A stretch of 64,000 nt of DNA from Atlantibacter sp. RC6 (lineage in GTDB: Bacteria > Pseudomonadota > Gammaproteobacteria > Enterobacterales > Enterobacteriaceae): contig NZ_JACHZE010000010.1 in the NCBI RefSeq assembly GCF_014193285.1, forward strand, positions 112,349 to 176,348, written 5' to 3'. Each line of letters begins with the position of its first letter. Positions within the stretch are counted from its first letter, which is position 1. The position numbers were made by a program, and so were the translations under genes. The notes under the pieces are model-generated. The model saw only the letters and a program-made list of their open reading frames with translations, had not been told where the DNA came from and did not search any database. This document shows, one piece after another, positions 1 through 8,638 of this stretch.

Positions 1-38
1 GCATTATACCCGTTTAGCGCGCTGTGAGGGGAATAACA

Positions 39-56
39 GGGGTGGAAGCCCACCCC
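39..56 (-). terminator. stem-loop downstream of solA
   Basis: Seven-base arms (39-45 and 50-56) enclose a four-base loop just past the solA stop. No T-run follows on the minus strand, so this is at best a weak or factor-assisted terminator, or an RNA 3' end structure. Confidence 0.35.
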
Positions 57-61
57 CGCTG

Positions 62-1183
62 TCACGCGTTTTTAAAGCGACTCAGGGCGAAAGGCGTAAG
101 ATCGAACGGGGGCGCAACGTTTTGCGCAAACTGGCAGGCGATTTCACCCAGCACCGAGGCGAACTTGAATCCGTGCCCGCTCAGGCCGGTAATGACCAGG
201 GCGTTAGAGGCGCCGGGCAGCGTATCGATAATAAAATCCTCATCGGGTGAATTATCGTAAGTGCAGGCTGCGCCATACAGGCAGCCGCCAATGCCCGGCA
301 GAATCTGCCGTAAAAACGGAAAGGCTTCCGCGCCATCGGTATGCACTGCGCCGAACGGTTTACGCTCTTCAGGCGCGCTAATGATTTGTCCGCCGTTGTG
401 CTTGCCGATTTTCAGCTCGTTATTCTCAGCCGGAAAACCATAGAACTGATCGCCGCCAGGCAACTCACCGGTAAAAGCCGGAAAGCGGTTATTGGTACTG
501 AAGCGGCCATCGGCCTGATACCAGGCGAAAATCTTGCGCACTGGGGTAACAGGGAGGTCAGGGACCAGCCGCTTCACCCAGGTGCCGGCGCTTAACAGCA
601 GTTTACGGGCGCGAAATGTGCCTTCAGAGGTATCAATACTGACGCCGTCCGCATCGGTATGAATGGCCTGTACCGGGCAGTTAAAGAGCTGGGCGCAGCC
701 CGCTTCTTCCGCCAGCCGTATCCAGGCGGCGATGGCGGTTTCGCTGTGCAGCACGCCAGAGTTCGGTTCGAACAGGCCGATAAAATCCGCCGGGACGGTG
801 ATTTCCGGCCAGCGGGCCATCAGCGCGGCAGCGTCGAGTTTTTCCAGCGGCAGGTTAAACTGGTGCGCGCTTTGCTCCACGTTCGCCAGAAATGCGGAAT
901 GCGCCGGGCCAAGGTTTAACACGCCGCTGCGGGTAAAGATTTTTTCGCCGCTCACCTGCTGAAGTTCATCCCACAGCGCTTGCGCGCGCAGCACCAGCGG
1001 GACGTACTTTTCGCCTTCGCCATAGGCGTGGCGAATCAGGCGCGACTCTCCATGATGGCTACCTTCCTGATGCGGCGGATGAGCCGAATCGGTCATTAAC
1101 ACCTTCAGCCCCGCACGGGTGGCGTAGTACCCGGCAGCGGCGCCCACGGACCCGCTACCAACAATAATGAGATCGTACTCCAT
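62..1183 (-). CDS. solA: N-methyl-L-tryptophan oxidase
   Basis: A flavoprotein of 373 aa that oxidatively demethylates N-methyl-L-tryptophan and, more weakly, sarcosine; it belongs to the monomeric sarcosine oxidase (DAO) family. The N-terminal dinucleotide fold carries [11 protein letters not shown] near residues 9-19, and [12 protein letters not shown] follows. A C-T-Y-D-N-S-P motif in the C-terminal third is where the family attaches FAD covalently to Cys. The start giving M-E-Y-D-L matches the E. coli length; an ATG two codons earlier (1189) lies closer to a GGAG ribosome site and is possible. The open frame extends to 1318 but that part is not conserved. It lies upstream of bssS as in E. 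coli. Confidence 0.93.
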   Translation of the reverse strand: MEYDLIIVGSGSVGAAAGYYATRAGLKVLMTDSAHPPHQEGSHHGESRLIRHAYGEGEKYVPLVLRAQALWDELQQVSGEKIFTRSGVLNLGPAHSAFLANVEQSAHQFNLPLEKLDAAALMARWPEITVPADFIGLFEPNSGVLHSETAIAAWIRLAEEAGCAQLFNCPVQAIHTDADGVSIDTSEGTFRARKLLLSAGTWVKRLVPDLPVTPVRKIFAWYQADGRFSTNNRFPAFTGELPGGDQFYGFPAENNELKIGKHNGGQIISAPEERKPFGAVHTDGAEAFPFLRQILPGIGGCLYGAACTYDNSPDEDFIIDTLPGASNALVITGLSGHGFKFASVLGEIACQFAQNVAPPFDLTPFALSRFKNA

Positions 1184-1373
1184 GGACATTTTCTCCATTT
1201 GAGTGAAAGGAGTGCAGAGTAAAGAACCTGAGGAAAAGAAACAAGATTTACCCGAATCGTTAACAAACAGAATCGCGGACGAATATAACCCCGATTCAGG
1301 GCAGAAATGTTTGCGCAACGATGCTTAAGTGAAATTTATATAAGCGGCAGCAATCAGATTATTCATAAAATTA

Positions 1374-1391
1374 AGGCACCCGAAGGTGCCT
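1374..1391 (-). terminator. terminator of bssS
   Basis: Perfect seven-base arms AGGCACC/GGTGCCT flank a tetraloop. On the minus strand the stem is followed by TAATTTTA. It sits about 20 bases past the bssS stop, which suits a rho-independent terminator with a modest T-run. Confidence 0.6.
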
Positions 1392-1412
1392 GTCGATTAA
1401 AAGATAAGCAAA

Positions 1413-1667
1413 CTAATGCTTGCGATAATCATTTTCCTGGTAATCACTGGATTCTATTTTTGCAATGCCAGCTTCGAGAATCGATATAAACTGGCGGGCT
1501 ACGTCGGTGGTGAGCCAAAGGGTTTGCCCAACTTCGGTGTCTTCTTGATTAGGGCGATTTGGCGATTGATAGTGTAAACGTAGCATCAGCGCGTCGTAGC
1601 TATCTACGGTGCTGATATCCCATCCTACAAGGGGATGCGTTTGAATAACTTCATTATTCTTTACCAT
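1413..1667 (-). CDS. bssS: biofilm regulator BssS
   Basis: A small soluble protein of 84 aa, nearly identical over its whole length to E. coli BssS (formerly YceP). BssS is implicated in biofilm formation through indole, AI-2 and catabolite signalling; its biochemical activity is not known. The chosen ATG (M-V-K-N-N-E-V) gives exactly the family length. The frame is open 21 codons further upstream, but those residues are not conserved. The C-terminus is the most variable part (Y-Q-E-N-D-Y-R-K-H). It lies between solA and dinI as in E. coli. Confidence 0.92.
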   Translation of the reverse strand: MVKNNEVIQTHPLVGWDISTVDSYDALMLRLHYQSPNRPNQEDTEVGQTLWLTTDVARQFISILEAGIAKIESSDYQENDYRKH

Positions 1668-2033
1668 TATAACCCCCTTATTCGTGTTTATAGACAACGT
1701 CGTTCGAGGTTCAATGCGTCTTTTATTCAAGCAATTTCAGTATATCAGTGGATGAGCGTTAACGTCTAAAAAATATATTCCTTGCAACACATTTTTTAAA
1801 ACGGTGGAAAACTTTGAACAATAAAACGGCAACTTATTCGTATAAATAAGCGCTTAGGGGCGTTATTACAGATAAAACTGAAAAAATAATTGCGGCGAGG
1901 GGGATATTAAAAAGCCGGGCGGCGAGCCCGGAAAATGCACAATGAGAGAATAATTTTTTATTTTCGCTATCCGACGCGCATCAACATGCTGCGGCAGACA
2001 TATGCATAAGCAGCATGTTGATACAGCACGAAT
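1668..2033. other. bssS-dinI intergenic region
   Basis: 366 bases with no convincing gene. The part next to bssS is AT-rich and presumably holds its promoter and leader. Toward dinI there are two inverted repeats: CCGGGC/GCCCGG (1915-1931) and a longer 13-base pair of arms (1980-2022, listed separately). Either could end dinI transcription, but neither has a clear T-run on the minus strand. Confidence 0.5.
1980..2022. repeat. 13-bp inverted repeat downstream of dinI
   Basis: Arms 1980-1992 and 2010-2022 are perfectly complementary (core CAACATGCTGC) with a 17-base loop. It begins 11 bases past the dinI stop. It could be a dinI 3' RNA structure or a protein-binding palindrome; the sequence does not decide. 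Confidence 0.6.
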
Positions 2034-2279
2034 TCAGGGTGAAGAGAACCAGTCGTCAGCGCTTTCCCAGGTTTCCTGAAGGATCTCGCTGATGCGGTCT
2101 TTGTCCTCTTTTGCGCCGCCTAATACAGAAAGATTGTTGGCAGCGGCATAGCGCACGCTGACATGATTTCCGGTATCCGGAAAAGAGTGCTCAATACGGC
2201 GCGTCAGTTCAGTGGTCAGCGCGTCAATCGCGCCGGGTGGTAATACGGTGGTTTTGGCTATGGTGACTTCAATACGCAT
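2034..2279 (-). CDS. dinI: DNA damage-inducible protein I
   Basis: An 81-aa SOS protein that binds RecA filaments and modulates their coprotease activity, including UmuD processing and LexA cleavage. Full-length match to the DinI family: N-terminal M-R-I-E-V-T-I-A-K, central S-V-R-Y-A-A-A-N-N-L, and an acidic C-terminal helix (E-I-L-Q-E-T-W-E-S-A-D-D-W) known in the family to contact RecA. A LexA box lies just upstream (2299-2318), so SOS control is expected. It precedes pyrC in opposite transcriptional order, as in E. coli. Confidence 0.95.
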   Translation of the reverse strand: MRIEVTIAKTTVLPPGAIDALTTELTRRIEHSFPDTGNHVSVRYAAANNLSVLGGAKEDKDRISEILQETWESADDWFSSP

Positions 2280-2298
2280 GATCGCCCCCTGTTGTTTA

Positions 2299-2318
2299 TA
2301 CTGGATATTTATACAGTT
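2299..2318 (-). promoter_or_regulatory. LexA operator of dinI
   Basis: On the minus strand the core reads CTG-TATAAATATC-CAG, the CTG-N10-CAG LexA pattern (2301-2316). It is 20 bases upstream of the dinI start, where the E. coli dinI box lies. Confidence 0.85.
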
Positions 2319-2360
2319 AACTTATCCAGGTTGCAACAGGAGGCAGAAAATATTTCTCTG

Positions 2361-3407
2361 TCAGCGTTTTACCGACCAGCGCACTGTTTCACCCGCCAGG
2401 AACGGGATCAGGGTATCGTCACTCAGGGCAATGCTCGGGGCGATGGTCTGGTCCTGTTTGACCAGCGTGATGTGCTGTTCATTCACCGGCAGACCATAGA
2501 AACGCGGGCCGTTCAGCGAGCAAAACGCTTCGAAATGTTGCAGTGCATTCATCTCTTCAAACACCGTGGCATAGGCACCCAGCGCGGATGGTGCGTTGAA
2601 ACAGCCTGCACAACCGCAGCTGGTCTCTTTTTTATGACGCGCATGGGGCGCGGAGTCGGTGCCGAGAAATACCCGATCGCAGCCGCTGGCAACCAGTTCG
2701 CGCAGCGCCTGTTGGTGAACGCTGCGTTTTAAAATGGGCAGGCAGTAGAGGTGAGGGCGCACGCCGCCCACCAGCATATGGTTGCGGTTAAACATCAGAT
2801 GCTGCGGGGTAATGGTGGCGGCCAGCAATGTATTACCCTCCTGAACATACTGAGCGGCGTCTTTGGTAGTGATATGTTCAAACACCACTTTCAATTGAGT
2901 CAGGCGCTGGCGCAGTGGTTCCATCACGGTTTCGATAAAGCGCGCTTCCCGGTCGAAAATATCAATATCGGCGTGGGTCACTTCGCCGTGCACCAGCAGC
3001 GGCATGCCGATTTTTTCCATCCGCTCCAGCACCGGCATAATCGCATCGATGCTGGTAACGCCATGGCTGGAGTTGGTCGTGGCATTGGCGGGATACAGCT
3101 TGGCGGCAGTAAACACGCCTTCGTTAAACCCGCGCTCCACCTCGTTGGGATCAAGAGAATCGGTGAGATAGCAGGTCATTAACGGTTCAAACGTGTGACC
3201 GGCCGGTACGGCATCCAGAATACGCTGACGGTAGGCGCGGGCGGCCTCGACCGTGGTCACCGGCGGAGCCAGGTTAGGCATGACAATCGCGCGGCCATAG
3301 GTTTCGCTGGTATACGGCACTACGATGTTGAGCATTTCGCCATCGCGTAAATGAACGTGCCAGTCGTCTGGGCGGCGGATGGTTAATTCCTGGGATGATA
3401 CTGTCAT
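2361..3407 (-). CDS. pyrC: dihydroorotase
   Basis: Zinc amidohydrolase of 348 aa (E. coli length) that cyclises N-carbamoyl-L-aspartate to dihydroorotate, step three of pyrimidine synthesis. Metal and catalytic motifs are visible: D-D-W-H-V-H-L-R-D (two His, residues ~14-22), A-A-K-L-Y-P (the Lys carboxylated to bridge the zincs), H-G-E-V-T-H, E-H-I-T-T and G-T-D-S-A-P-H with the catalytic Asp. A flexible substrate loop and the C-G-C-A-G-C-F segment are present. A PurR box and a leader hairpin lie upstream and indicate purine repression and pyrimidine-sensitive translation. Confidence 0.97.
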   Translation of the reverse strand: MTVSSQELTIRRPDDWHVHLRDGEMLNIVVPYTSETYGRAIVMPNLAPPVTTVEAARAYRQRILDAVPAGHTFEPLMTCYLTDSLDPNEVERGFNEGVFTAAKLYPANATTNSSHGVTSIDAIMPVLERMEKIGMPLLVHGEVTHADIDIFDREARFIETVMEPLRQRLTQLKVVFEHITTKDAAQYVQEGNTLLAATITPQHLMFNRNHMLVGGVRPHLYCLPILKRSVHQQALRELVASGCDRVFLGTDSAPHARHKKETSCGCAGCFNAPSALGAYATVFEEMNALQHFEAFCSLNGPRFYGLPVNEQHITLVKQDQTIAPSIALSDDTLIPFLAGETVRWSVKR

Positions 3408-3416
3408 GAGCGTGCT

Positions 3417-3460
3417 CCGGCTGGTGGGAAATCAGTCAACAATGGCTGGATTTATGCCGG
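3417..3460 (-). promoter_or_regulatory. pyrC leader hairpin sequestering the ribosome site
   Basis: On the minus strand a leader element CCGGC (3456-3460) can pair with GCCGG (3417-3421), which abuts the AG of the pyrC Shine-Dalgarno. In E. coli pyrC, high CTP shifts the transcript start so that such a hairpin forms and blocks translation. Arms this short and this position fit that mechanism; the start sites here are inferred. Confidence 0.5.
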
Positions 3461-3472
3461 GCACAAAGGATA

Positions 3473-3490
3473 TGCGGAAACGTTTTCGTT
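3473..3490 (-). promoter_or_regulatory. PurR operator of pyrC
   Basis: The minus strand reads ACGAAAACGTTTCCGC (3474-3489), a close match to the PurR consensus ACGCAAACGTTTTCGT. It is in the promoter region about 70 bases before the pyrC start. E. coli pyrC is a known PurR target. Confidence 0.8.
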
Positions 3491-3505
3491 TGCATCCTTT
3501 TTATT

Positions 3506-3528
3506 ACGGGGGCAGCGACTGCCCCCGT
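3506..3528 (-). terminator. strong hairpin between yceB and pyrC
   Basis: Perfect 10-base GC-rich arms (3506-3515, 3519-3528) surround a 3-base loop right after the yceB stop. The next minus-strand bases are AATAAAAAGG rather than a T-run. It is well placed to end or protect the yceB transcript. Confidence 0.5.
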
Positions 3529-3533
3529 TCAGA

Positions 3534-4094
3534 TCAGTCGATAAACGGAATAACGATCTCGCCCGGTTTTACTTCAATCCCTTTAGCATATTGCTTTGCC
3601 AGCGCCTCGCCTTTGGTGCGGTCTTCACTCAACACATAAGCCGGTTGCTGGTTAAAATAACTTTTTAGCGACTGGTTAAGATAGGGCGTCAGGGTCTTTA
3701 AAACGCCTTCCATTTTCTGCGGCAACACCTCTGCGCTGACCACTTCCATATCCTGCAAATAGATCGCCCCCTGCTGTTTATTAAACGTCGGCAGCGCCTT
3801 CAGGGTCAGCTTCATGGTGGCTTTCTGATCGCCGAACAGTGAGGTCAAATCCAGGTTCGCATCACCAGTCAGCGTGACTTTATTCGGCTCCTGGCGGCCA
3901 ATCTGGCTGGAGAGGTTAGACAGCACGATATGCGCGTCGGCAATACCCGGCAGACCAATGTCTTTGGCAAAGTTATTGCGCTTCGCCAGCGCCTGGTTGA
4001 TTTCCTGTTCGGTCACGGTGTATTGGGTCAACTGATTGCAGCCCACCACCAGCATCGTCAGTAGCCCGACGAGTGCGATAACGATTTTTTTCAT
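3534..4094 (-). CDS. yceB: YceB family lipoprotein
   Basis: A 186-aa lipoprotein of unknown function (DUF1439), same length as E. coli YceB. The N-terminus M-K-K-I-V-I-A-L-V-G-L-L is followed by lipobox L-V-V-G-C (Cys about residue 19), so it should be lipidated at the outer face of the membrane. The rest is a soluble domain rich in K-V-T-L-T-G-D-A-N-L-D-L type beta strands. The start at M-K-K was chosen because the signal begins there; nine upstream codons are open but not conserved. It lies between pyrC and grxB. Confidence 0.9.
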   Translation of the reverse strand: MKKIVIALVGLLTMLVVGCNQLTQYTVTEQEINQALAKRNNFAKDIGLPGIADAHIVLSNLSSQIGRQEPNKVTLTGDANLDLTSLFGDQKATMKLTLKALPTFNKQQGAIYLQDMEVVSAEVLPQKMEGVLKTLTPYLNQSLKSYFNQQPAYVLSEDRTKGEALAKQYAKGIEVKPGEIVIPFID

Positions 4095-4164
4095 GTGATT
4101 CCTCAGCGTTACGCCATCCATAATCCCGGCAGCATCGCGCAGTGAGGCGGAAAATAACAGGGGA

Positions 4165-4195
4165 AAAAACTGAAACGCCGGCGCGACGCGCCGGC
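4165..4195 (-). terminator. terminator of grxB
   Basis: GCCGGCGCG/CGCGCCGGC arms (4177-4195) form a very GC-rich stem on the minus strand just after the grxB stop, followed eight bases later by TTTTTT (4165-4170). Confidence 0.6.
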
Positions 4196-4201
4196 TCTGG
4201 C

Positions 4202-4849
4202 TCAGATTGCCATGGAGGTGAGCAGGTTAACCTGGGTCTGCTTGGCCATATTGTCGCGGTAGTCCGCTACGCGGGTCGGCCAGGTGATCCCCTGCACCAG
4301 CGTCAGGTTACGCAACAGCGGGAACAGATCGATATCATCCTCAGACAGTTCGCCGTTAACCGCGTTCGGCGCTTTGATGTGCTTATCCAGCGCGCGCAAA
4401 TCATCGCTGATGTTTTTAATCAATCCCGGCGAGTGAGCCATATGCTCGGCAAAGGGGCCAATAGCCGCCTGTTTTTTCTCGGTAAAATACGCCCGGGCTT
4501 CCGGCGTGGAGAACTCGTCAAAGGGTGCTTTCGCCATGCGCGGCAGCAGCAGACGGTTGGCGTATTCATTGACTTTGCGTAACCAGGTGGCGATAGCCGG
4601 GTTACGCGCGCCGGTCAGCAGCGGCTTGCCGTCGAGTTTATCGACGTAATGCACGATATCCATGCTCTCAGGCATATAGCGGCTGTCGTCTTTTTGCAGG
4701 ATTGGCGCCATCTTCTGGCCAATCATTCGGGTGGGGGTATCAACATCGTCATTCATCAGGACGTTGAGCTCGACGGGGATATTTTTCAGCCCGAAAATCA
4801 TGCGCGCTTTTACGCAAAATGGGCAGTGATCGTAAATATATAGCTTCAC
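4202..4849 (-). CDS. grxB: glutaredoxin 2
   Basis: A 215-aa GST-like glutaredoxin that reduces glutathione-mixed disulfides and is an abundant glutathione-dependent oxidoreductase in E. coli. The N-terminal thioredoxin fold begins K-L-Y-I-Y-D-H-C-P-F-C; the E. coli enzyme has C-P-Y-C. The helical GST C-terminal domain follows (D-D-L-R-A-L-D-K-H-I, F-P-L-L-R-N-L-T-L-V). A GTG start preceded by GGAGGAG gives the exact family length; upstream codons to 4909 are not conserved. It is flanked by yceB and mdtH on the same strand. Confidence 0.94.
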   Translation of the reverse strand: MKLYIYDHCPFCVKARMIFGLKNIPVELNVLMNDDVDTPTRMIGQKMAPILQKDDSRYMPESMDIVHYVDKLDGKPLLTGARNPAIATWLRKVNEYANRLLLPRMAKAPFDEFSTPEARAYFTEKKQAAIGPFAEHMAHSPGLIKNISDDLRALDKHIKAPNAVNGELSEDDIDLFPLLRNLTLVQGITWPTRVADYRDNMAKQTQVNLLTSMAI

Positions 4850-4910
4850 GTTTCTCCTCCATATGATGACCGTCACTTTCAGTATGGAGGAGAACAAAGC
4901 CGGGGGCAAA

Positions 4911-6119
4911 TCAGCTGCCCGGCTCCAGCATGGACGGATCGACGCGGCGTAGACTGAACTGCCACCACAGCGCGAAGAAGGTAATCAACCCCACCGCGCC
5001 CAGCATCGCCCAGGGCAATTCCGGCTGGCCGAGCGTATGCCCCATATCAAACAGCCAGCCGCCGCCCGCATAGCCAAACGCGCCGCCAATCGCCAGGCCG
5101 AGACGGCTGAAGCCCATATAGCTACCGCGCGCCCGGGCGTCCGCCAGCGAGGCGCTAAGTGTTTCCCGGGCCGGTTCGGCAATAATCGAACCGATATAAA
5201 ACACGCAGATCAGCGTAAACAGCTGTTGCAGGGAGTCGGTTAAGCCCATCGGCACCAGGCTTAAAGTCATCAGCAGCAGGCCTGCCATCAGGCGCTGCTC
5301 AAGCCGGAAGCGCTTTTCGCTCCAGCGGGCGATGGGGTAGAGCAGCGTCAGCGACAGCGCCGCTTCGATGGCGTACATCCATTTGACCGCCGCAGGCGTG
5401 CCGGCAATGTTGTTAACCATAATGGGCAGCATCAGCATCACCTGCACCGCCAGCATGTAGTAGCCCGCCAGAGTTAACACGTAGGTGATAAACCGCTTGT
5501 CTTTTAACACCCGGCCCATGCCTTCGCGCATTGGCGTGCGGATGGTTGAAAGCTTATAGGCAGGCAGCAGCCAGGCGTTTACCCCCGCGCACAGCACAAA
5601 CAGCACCGCGCCCACGGCGCACACCAGCCGGAAATCGTATTGCAGCAGCCAGCTACCGAGCAGCGCGCCGATCACCGCCCCGGCGCTATCCTGCATCATC
5701 AGCAGCGAGAAGAAACGCCCGCGCTGGTGCGGACGCACCAACTTCACCACCAGCGCTGAGCGCGGCGGATCGAACAGCGTGCCGCCGATACCGGAGAGAA
5801 AACAGGAAAACCACAGCAGCCACGGCTCATGGGCGATCCCCATGGTGGCGAAGCCCGCCGCGCGCAGCAGCATCCCGGTGACGATCATCGGCTTAGCGCC
5901 AAACCGGTCGGCAATCGCGCCGCCAAAAATCCCTAAACCCTGTTGTGTCAGCTGACGCAGGCCGAGCGCAATCCCGACCAGCAGCGCGGCCCAGCCCATT
6001 TGGTCAACAAAGCGAATCGAAATTAGCGGAAAGACGACGAAGAAGCCCAACACCACCAGCATATTGTCGAGCAGCAGGAAATATTTACCCAGGCTCCTTG
6101 CCTGCGAGACCCCAGCCAT
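4911..6119 (-). CDS. mdtH: multidrug efflux MFS transporter MdtH
   Basis: A 402-aa inner-membrane major facilitator of the drug:H+ antiporter type. E. coli MdtH confers some fluoroquinolone resistance when overexpressed. About 12 hydrophobic segments are seen. The cytoplasmic signature [12 protein letters not shown] lies between helices 2 and 3, and a long central loop ([16 protein letters not shown]) separates the two halves. The start M-A-G-V-S-Q-A-R matches E. coli; an 18-codon upstream extension is not conserved. It is divergent from rimJ. Confidence 0.93.
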   Translation of the reverse strand: MAGVSQARSLGKYFLLLDNMLVVLGFFVVFPLISIRFVDQMGWAALLVGIALGLRQLTQQGLGIFGGAIADRFGAKPMIVTGMLLRAAGFATMGIAHEPWLLWFSCFLSGIGGTLFDPPRSALVVKLVRPHQRGRFFSLLMMQDSAGAVIGALLGSWLLQYDFRLVCAVGAVLFVLCAGVNAWLLPAYKLSTIRTPMREGMGRVLKDKRFITYVLTLAGYYMLAVQVMLMLPIMVNNIAGTPAAVKWMYAIEAALSLTLLYPIARWSEKRFRLEQRLMAGLLLMTLSLVPMGLTDSLQQLFTLICVFYIGSIIAEPARETLSASLADARARGSYMGFSRLGLAIGGAFGYAGGGWLFDMGHTLGQPELPWAMLGAVGLITFFALWWQFSLRRVDPSMLEPGS

Positions 6120-6363
6120 TTCCCCCTCCCGGGAAACGAAACCACAGAAAACCATTTTGCTGTGCCCGGTCACATTTTCCCATCATCGCTGCGACAATAT
6201 TTTTTTATCAATCTGTGAGATTGATTGATGGCATTAATCGAAACGCGATAACGGCCTGAAAAAAGGCATGTTGCTGTTTTCACTGTTCTCCTGGCAACAG
6301 GTATAGTAAAAACATGGCATGGCTAACGGGCGACGACAGAATGCCTGCAAGGAGTAACGACAG

Positions 6364-6948
6364 ATGTTTGGCTATCGCAATAATGTGCCGAAAATACGCT
6401 TAGTGACCGACCGCCTGGTGGTCCGCCTGATTTACGAACGGGATGCCTGGCGGCTGGCGGACTACTATGCCGAGAACCGCCAGTTTCTTAAGCCCTGGGA
6501 GCCGATTCGTGACGAGAGCCATTGCTATCCATCCGGCTGGCAGGCGCGGCTCAGCATGATCAACGAACTGCATAAGCAGGGCAGCGCGTTCTATTTCGCG
6601 CTGTTCGATCCGGATGAAAAAGAGATTTACGGCGTGGCCAATTTCTCCAACGTAGTGCGCGGCTCGTTTCACGCCTGCTATCTGGGCTATTCGCTGGGGG
6701 AAAAATGGCAGGGGCAGGGGCTGATGTTTGAAGCGCTGACCTCCGCGATCCGCTATATGCAGCGTACCCAGCATATTCACCGCATCATGGCGAACTATAT
6801 GCCCCATAACCAGCGCAGCGGGGATCTGCTCGCCCGGCTGGGTTTTGAAAAAGAGGGCTATGCCAAAGATTATTTGCTGATCGACGGCGTCTGGCGCGAT
6901 CACGTATTAACCGCACTGACTACCAAAGAATGGACCGCAGGTCGTTAA
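6364..6948 (+). CDS. rimJ: ribosomal protein S5 N-alpha-acetyltransferase
   Basis: A 194-aa GNAT-fold enzyme that acetylates the N-terminal alanine of ribosomal protein S5; in E. coli it also acts in ribosome assembly and pap thermoregulation. The acetyl-CoA-binding core is visible as [16 protein letters not shown] (about residues 110-125) and the later [20 protein letters not shown] element. It starts after GGAGTAACGACAG and is first in the plus-strand run rimJ-yceH-mviM-murJ, nine bases before yceH. Confidence 0.94.
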   Translation: MFGYRNNVPKIRLVTDRLVVRLIYERDAWRLADYYAENRQFLKPWEPIRDESHCYPSGWQARLSMINELHKQGSAFYFALFDPDEKEIYGVANFSNVVRGSFHACYLGYSLGEKWQGQGLMFEALTSAIRYMQRTQHIHRIMANYMPHNQRSGDLLARLGFEKEGYAKDYLLIDGVWRDHVLTALTTKEWTAGR

Positions 6949-6957
6949 GGAGCCTCA

Positions 6958-7605
6958 ATGAAATATCAACTCAGCGCCACCGAAGCCCGCGTGATTGGCT
7001 GTATGCTGGAAAAACAGGTCACCACGCCTGAGCAGTATCCGCTGTCGGTGAACAGCGTGGTAACGGCCTGCAACCAGAAAACCAACCGCGAGCCGGTGCT
7101 GAATCTCAGCGAATCCGAGGTGCAAAACACCCTGGATTTGCTGGTCAGGCGCCACTACCTGCGCACCGTCAGCGGGTTCGGCAATCGGGTGATGAAATAC
7201 GAACAGCGCTTTTGTAACTCCGAATTTGGCGATCTCAAGCTGAACAGCGCGGAAGTGGCGCTGATCACCACGCTGCTGCTACGCGGTGCGCAAACGCCGG
7301 GCGAACTGCGCGGTCGTACCTCACGGATGCACGAATTTGCCGATATGGCGGAAGTGGAGAACACTCTGGAACGGCTGGCGACCCGTGAAGATGGCCCGTT
7401 TGTGGCGCGCCTGCCGCGCGAGCCGGGTAAGCGCGAGAGCCGCTATATGCACCTGTTTAGCGGCGATATGGAAATCCCTGCCCCTGGCGATGAGCCAGTG
7501 AGCGCAGCATCGGAAGATTTAGCGCTGCGTGTGGAAGCGCTGGAAGCGCAGGTTCAGGCGTTACAAACCCGGCTCGATTCCCTGTTAGCGCACCTCGGAG
7601 AATAA
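6958..7605 (+). CDS. yceH: YceH family protein (DUF480)
   Basis: A 215-aa protein of unknown function, conserved end to end with E. coli YceH. The family fold is a pair of winged-helix domains; here the first is around residues 1-90 ([17 protein letters not shown]) and the second around 95-170 ([15 protein letters not shown]). A short C-terminal coiled coil follows ([12 protein letters not shown]). Winged helices hint at nucleic-acid binding but no partner is known. It is almost touching mviM (one base apart), so co-translation is likely. Confidence 0.9.
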   Translation: MKYQLSATEARVIGCMLEKQVTTPEQYPLSVNSVVTACNQKTNREPVLNLSESEVQNTLDLLVRRHYLRTVSGFGNRVMKYEQRFCNSEFGDLKLNSAEVALITTLLLRGAQTPGELRGRTSRMHEFADMAEVENTLERLATREDGPFVARLPREPGKRESRYMHLFSGDMEIPAPGDEPVSAASEDLALRVEALEAQVQALQTRLDSLLAHLGE

Positions 7606-7606
7606 T

Positions 7607-8530
7607 ATGGCTCAATTGCGGGTTGGTATGGTGGGCCTGGGCGGTATCGCGCAAAAAGCCTGGCTGCCAGTACTTTCGGCGGCGGCGCGCTGGCAACTGG
7701 CGGGGGCGTTTTCCCCGACGCAGGCCAAAGCGCAGCCGGTTTGCGACGCATACCGTATTCCTTATATCGGGTCGATTGCCGAACTGGCGACGCGCTGTGA
7801 CGCGGTGTTTGTGCACAGCAGCACCGCCAGCCACTACGCGGTGGTCAGCGAGCTGCTTAACGCGGGCGTTCACGTTTGCGTGGATAAACCGCTGGCGGAA
7901 AACCTCTCGGATGCCGAGCGGCTGGTGGATCTGGCGGCGCGCAAAAAGTTGACCCTGATGGTCGGCTTCAACCGCCGCTTTGCGCCGCGCTATCGGGAGT
8001 TGAAAGCGCAGCTGGAAAATTGCGCCTCGCTGCGGATGGATAAACACCGCGCCGACAGTGTTGGCCCGCACGATTTACGCTTCACCCTGCTGGACGACTA
8101 CCTACACGTAGTGGACACCGCGCTATGGCTGGCGGGCGGCGCGGCAGAGCTGCAAAGCGGCATACTGCAAACCAACGACCAGGGCGAGATGCTGTATGCC
8201 GAGCACCACTTCGCCCATCAGCAGTTGCAAATCACCACCAGCATGCATCGCCGCGCGGGCAGCCAGCGCGAGTGGGTGCAGGCGGTAACCGACGGCGGGT
8301 TGTATCAGGTCACCGATATGCGCGACTGGCAGGAAGAGCGCGGGGCAGGGGTAGTGACCCAGCCCATTCCCGGCTGGCAGAGCACGCTTGAACAGCGCGG
8401 ATTTGTCGGTTGCGCGCAGCATTTTATCGACTGCGTGGCAAATCAGACCATTCCCGAAACCGCAGGCGAACAGGCGCTGCTGGCCCAGCGGGTGGTGGAA
8501 AAGCTATGGCGCGAGGCGATGGAAGAATAA
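7607..8530 (+). CDS. mviM: Gfo/Idh/MocA family oxidoreductase MviM
   Basis: A 307-aa putative NAD(P)-dependent dehydrogenase of unknown substrate. The Rossmann motif V-G-L-G-G-I-A-Q-K-A-W is at residues 7-17, and the family E-K-P-type signature appears as V-D-K-P-L-A-E-N-L-S. Despite the 'virulence' name, no virulence role can be read from the sequence. It sits directly after yceH and before murJ, as in E. coli, where the mviM-murJ order is conserved. Confidence 0.9.
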   Translation: MAQLRVGMVGLGGIAQKAWLPVLSAAARWQLAGAFSPTQAKAQPVCDAYRIPYIGSIAELATRCDAVFVHSSTASHYAVVSELLNAGVHVCVDKPLAENLSDAERLVDLAARKKLTLMVGFNRRFAPRYRELKAQLENCASLRMDKHRADSVGPHDLRFTLLDDYLHVVDTALWLAGGAAELQSGILQTNDQGEMLYAEHHFAHQQLQITTSMHRRAGSQREWVQAVTDGGLYQVTDMRDWQEERGAGVVTQPIPGWQSTLEQRGFVGCAQHFIDCVANQTIPETAGEQALLAQRVVEKLWREAMEE

Positions 8531-8595
8531 CCGCCCGTTACAGTCGGAGCTAGAATTTCACCCGCGCTGGGGTAGACTAGGCGCTCGCTGAATAC

Positions 8596-8620
8596 CTGAC
8601 GCCTGCTTTGCAGGCGTCAG
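8596..8620 (+). terminator. hairpin between mviM and murJ
   Basis: Perfect 10-base arms CTGACGCCTG/CAGGCGTCAG with a 5-base loop. The following bases TGTTTGTGG are only weakly T-rich and the murJ ribosome site (GGAACGG) comes 8-10 bases later. It may be a partial terminator, an attenuator or an mRNA processing structure. Confidence 0.5.
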
Positions 8621-8638
8621 TGTTTGTGGAACGGAATA

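Noticed and set aside
3506..3528. Canonical rho-independent terminator for yceB
   Set aside because: The hairpin is strong but the bases after it on the minus strand are A-rich, not T-rich, so it is listed only as a low-confidence terminator-like hairpin.
4841..4849. C-P-F-C active site in GrxB as an inactivating change
   Set aside because: E. coli has C-P-Y-C, but Phe or Tyr at this place is common in glutaredoxins and both Cys remain, so activity should be normal.
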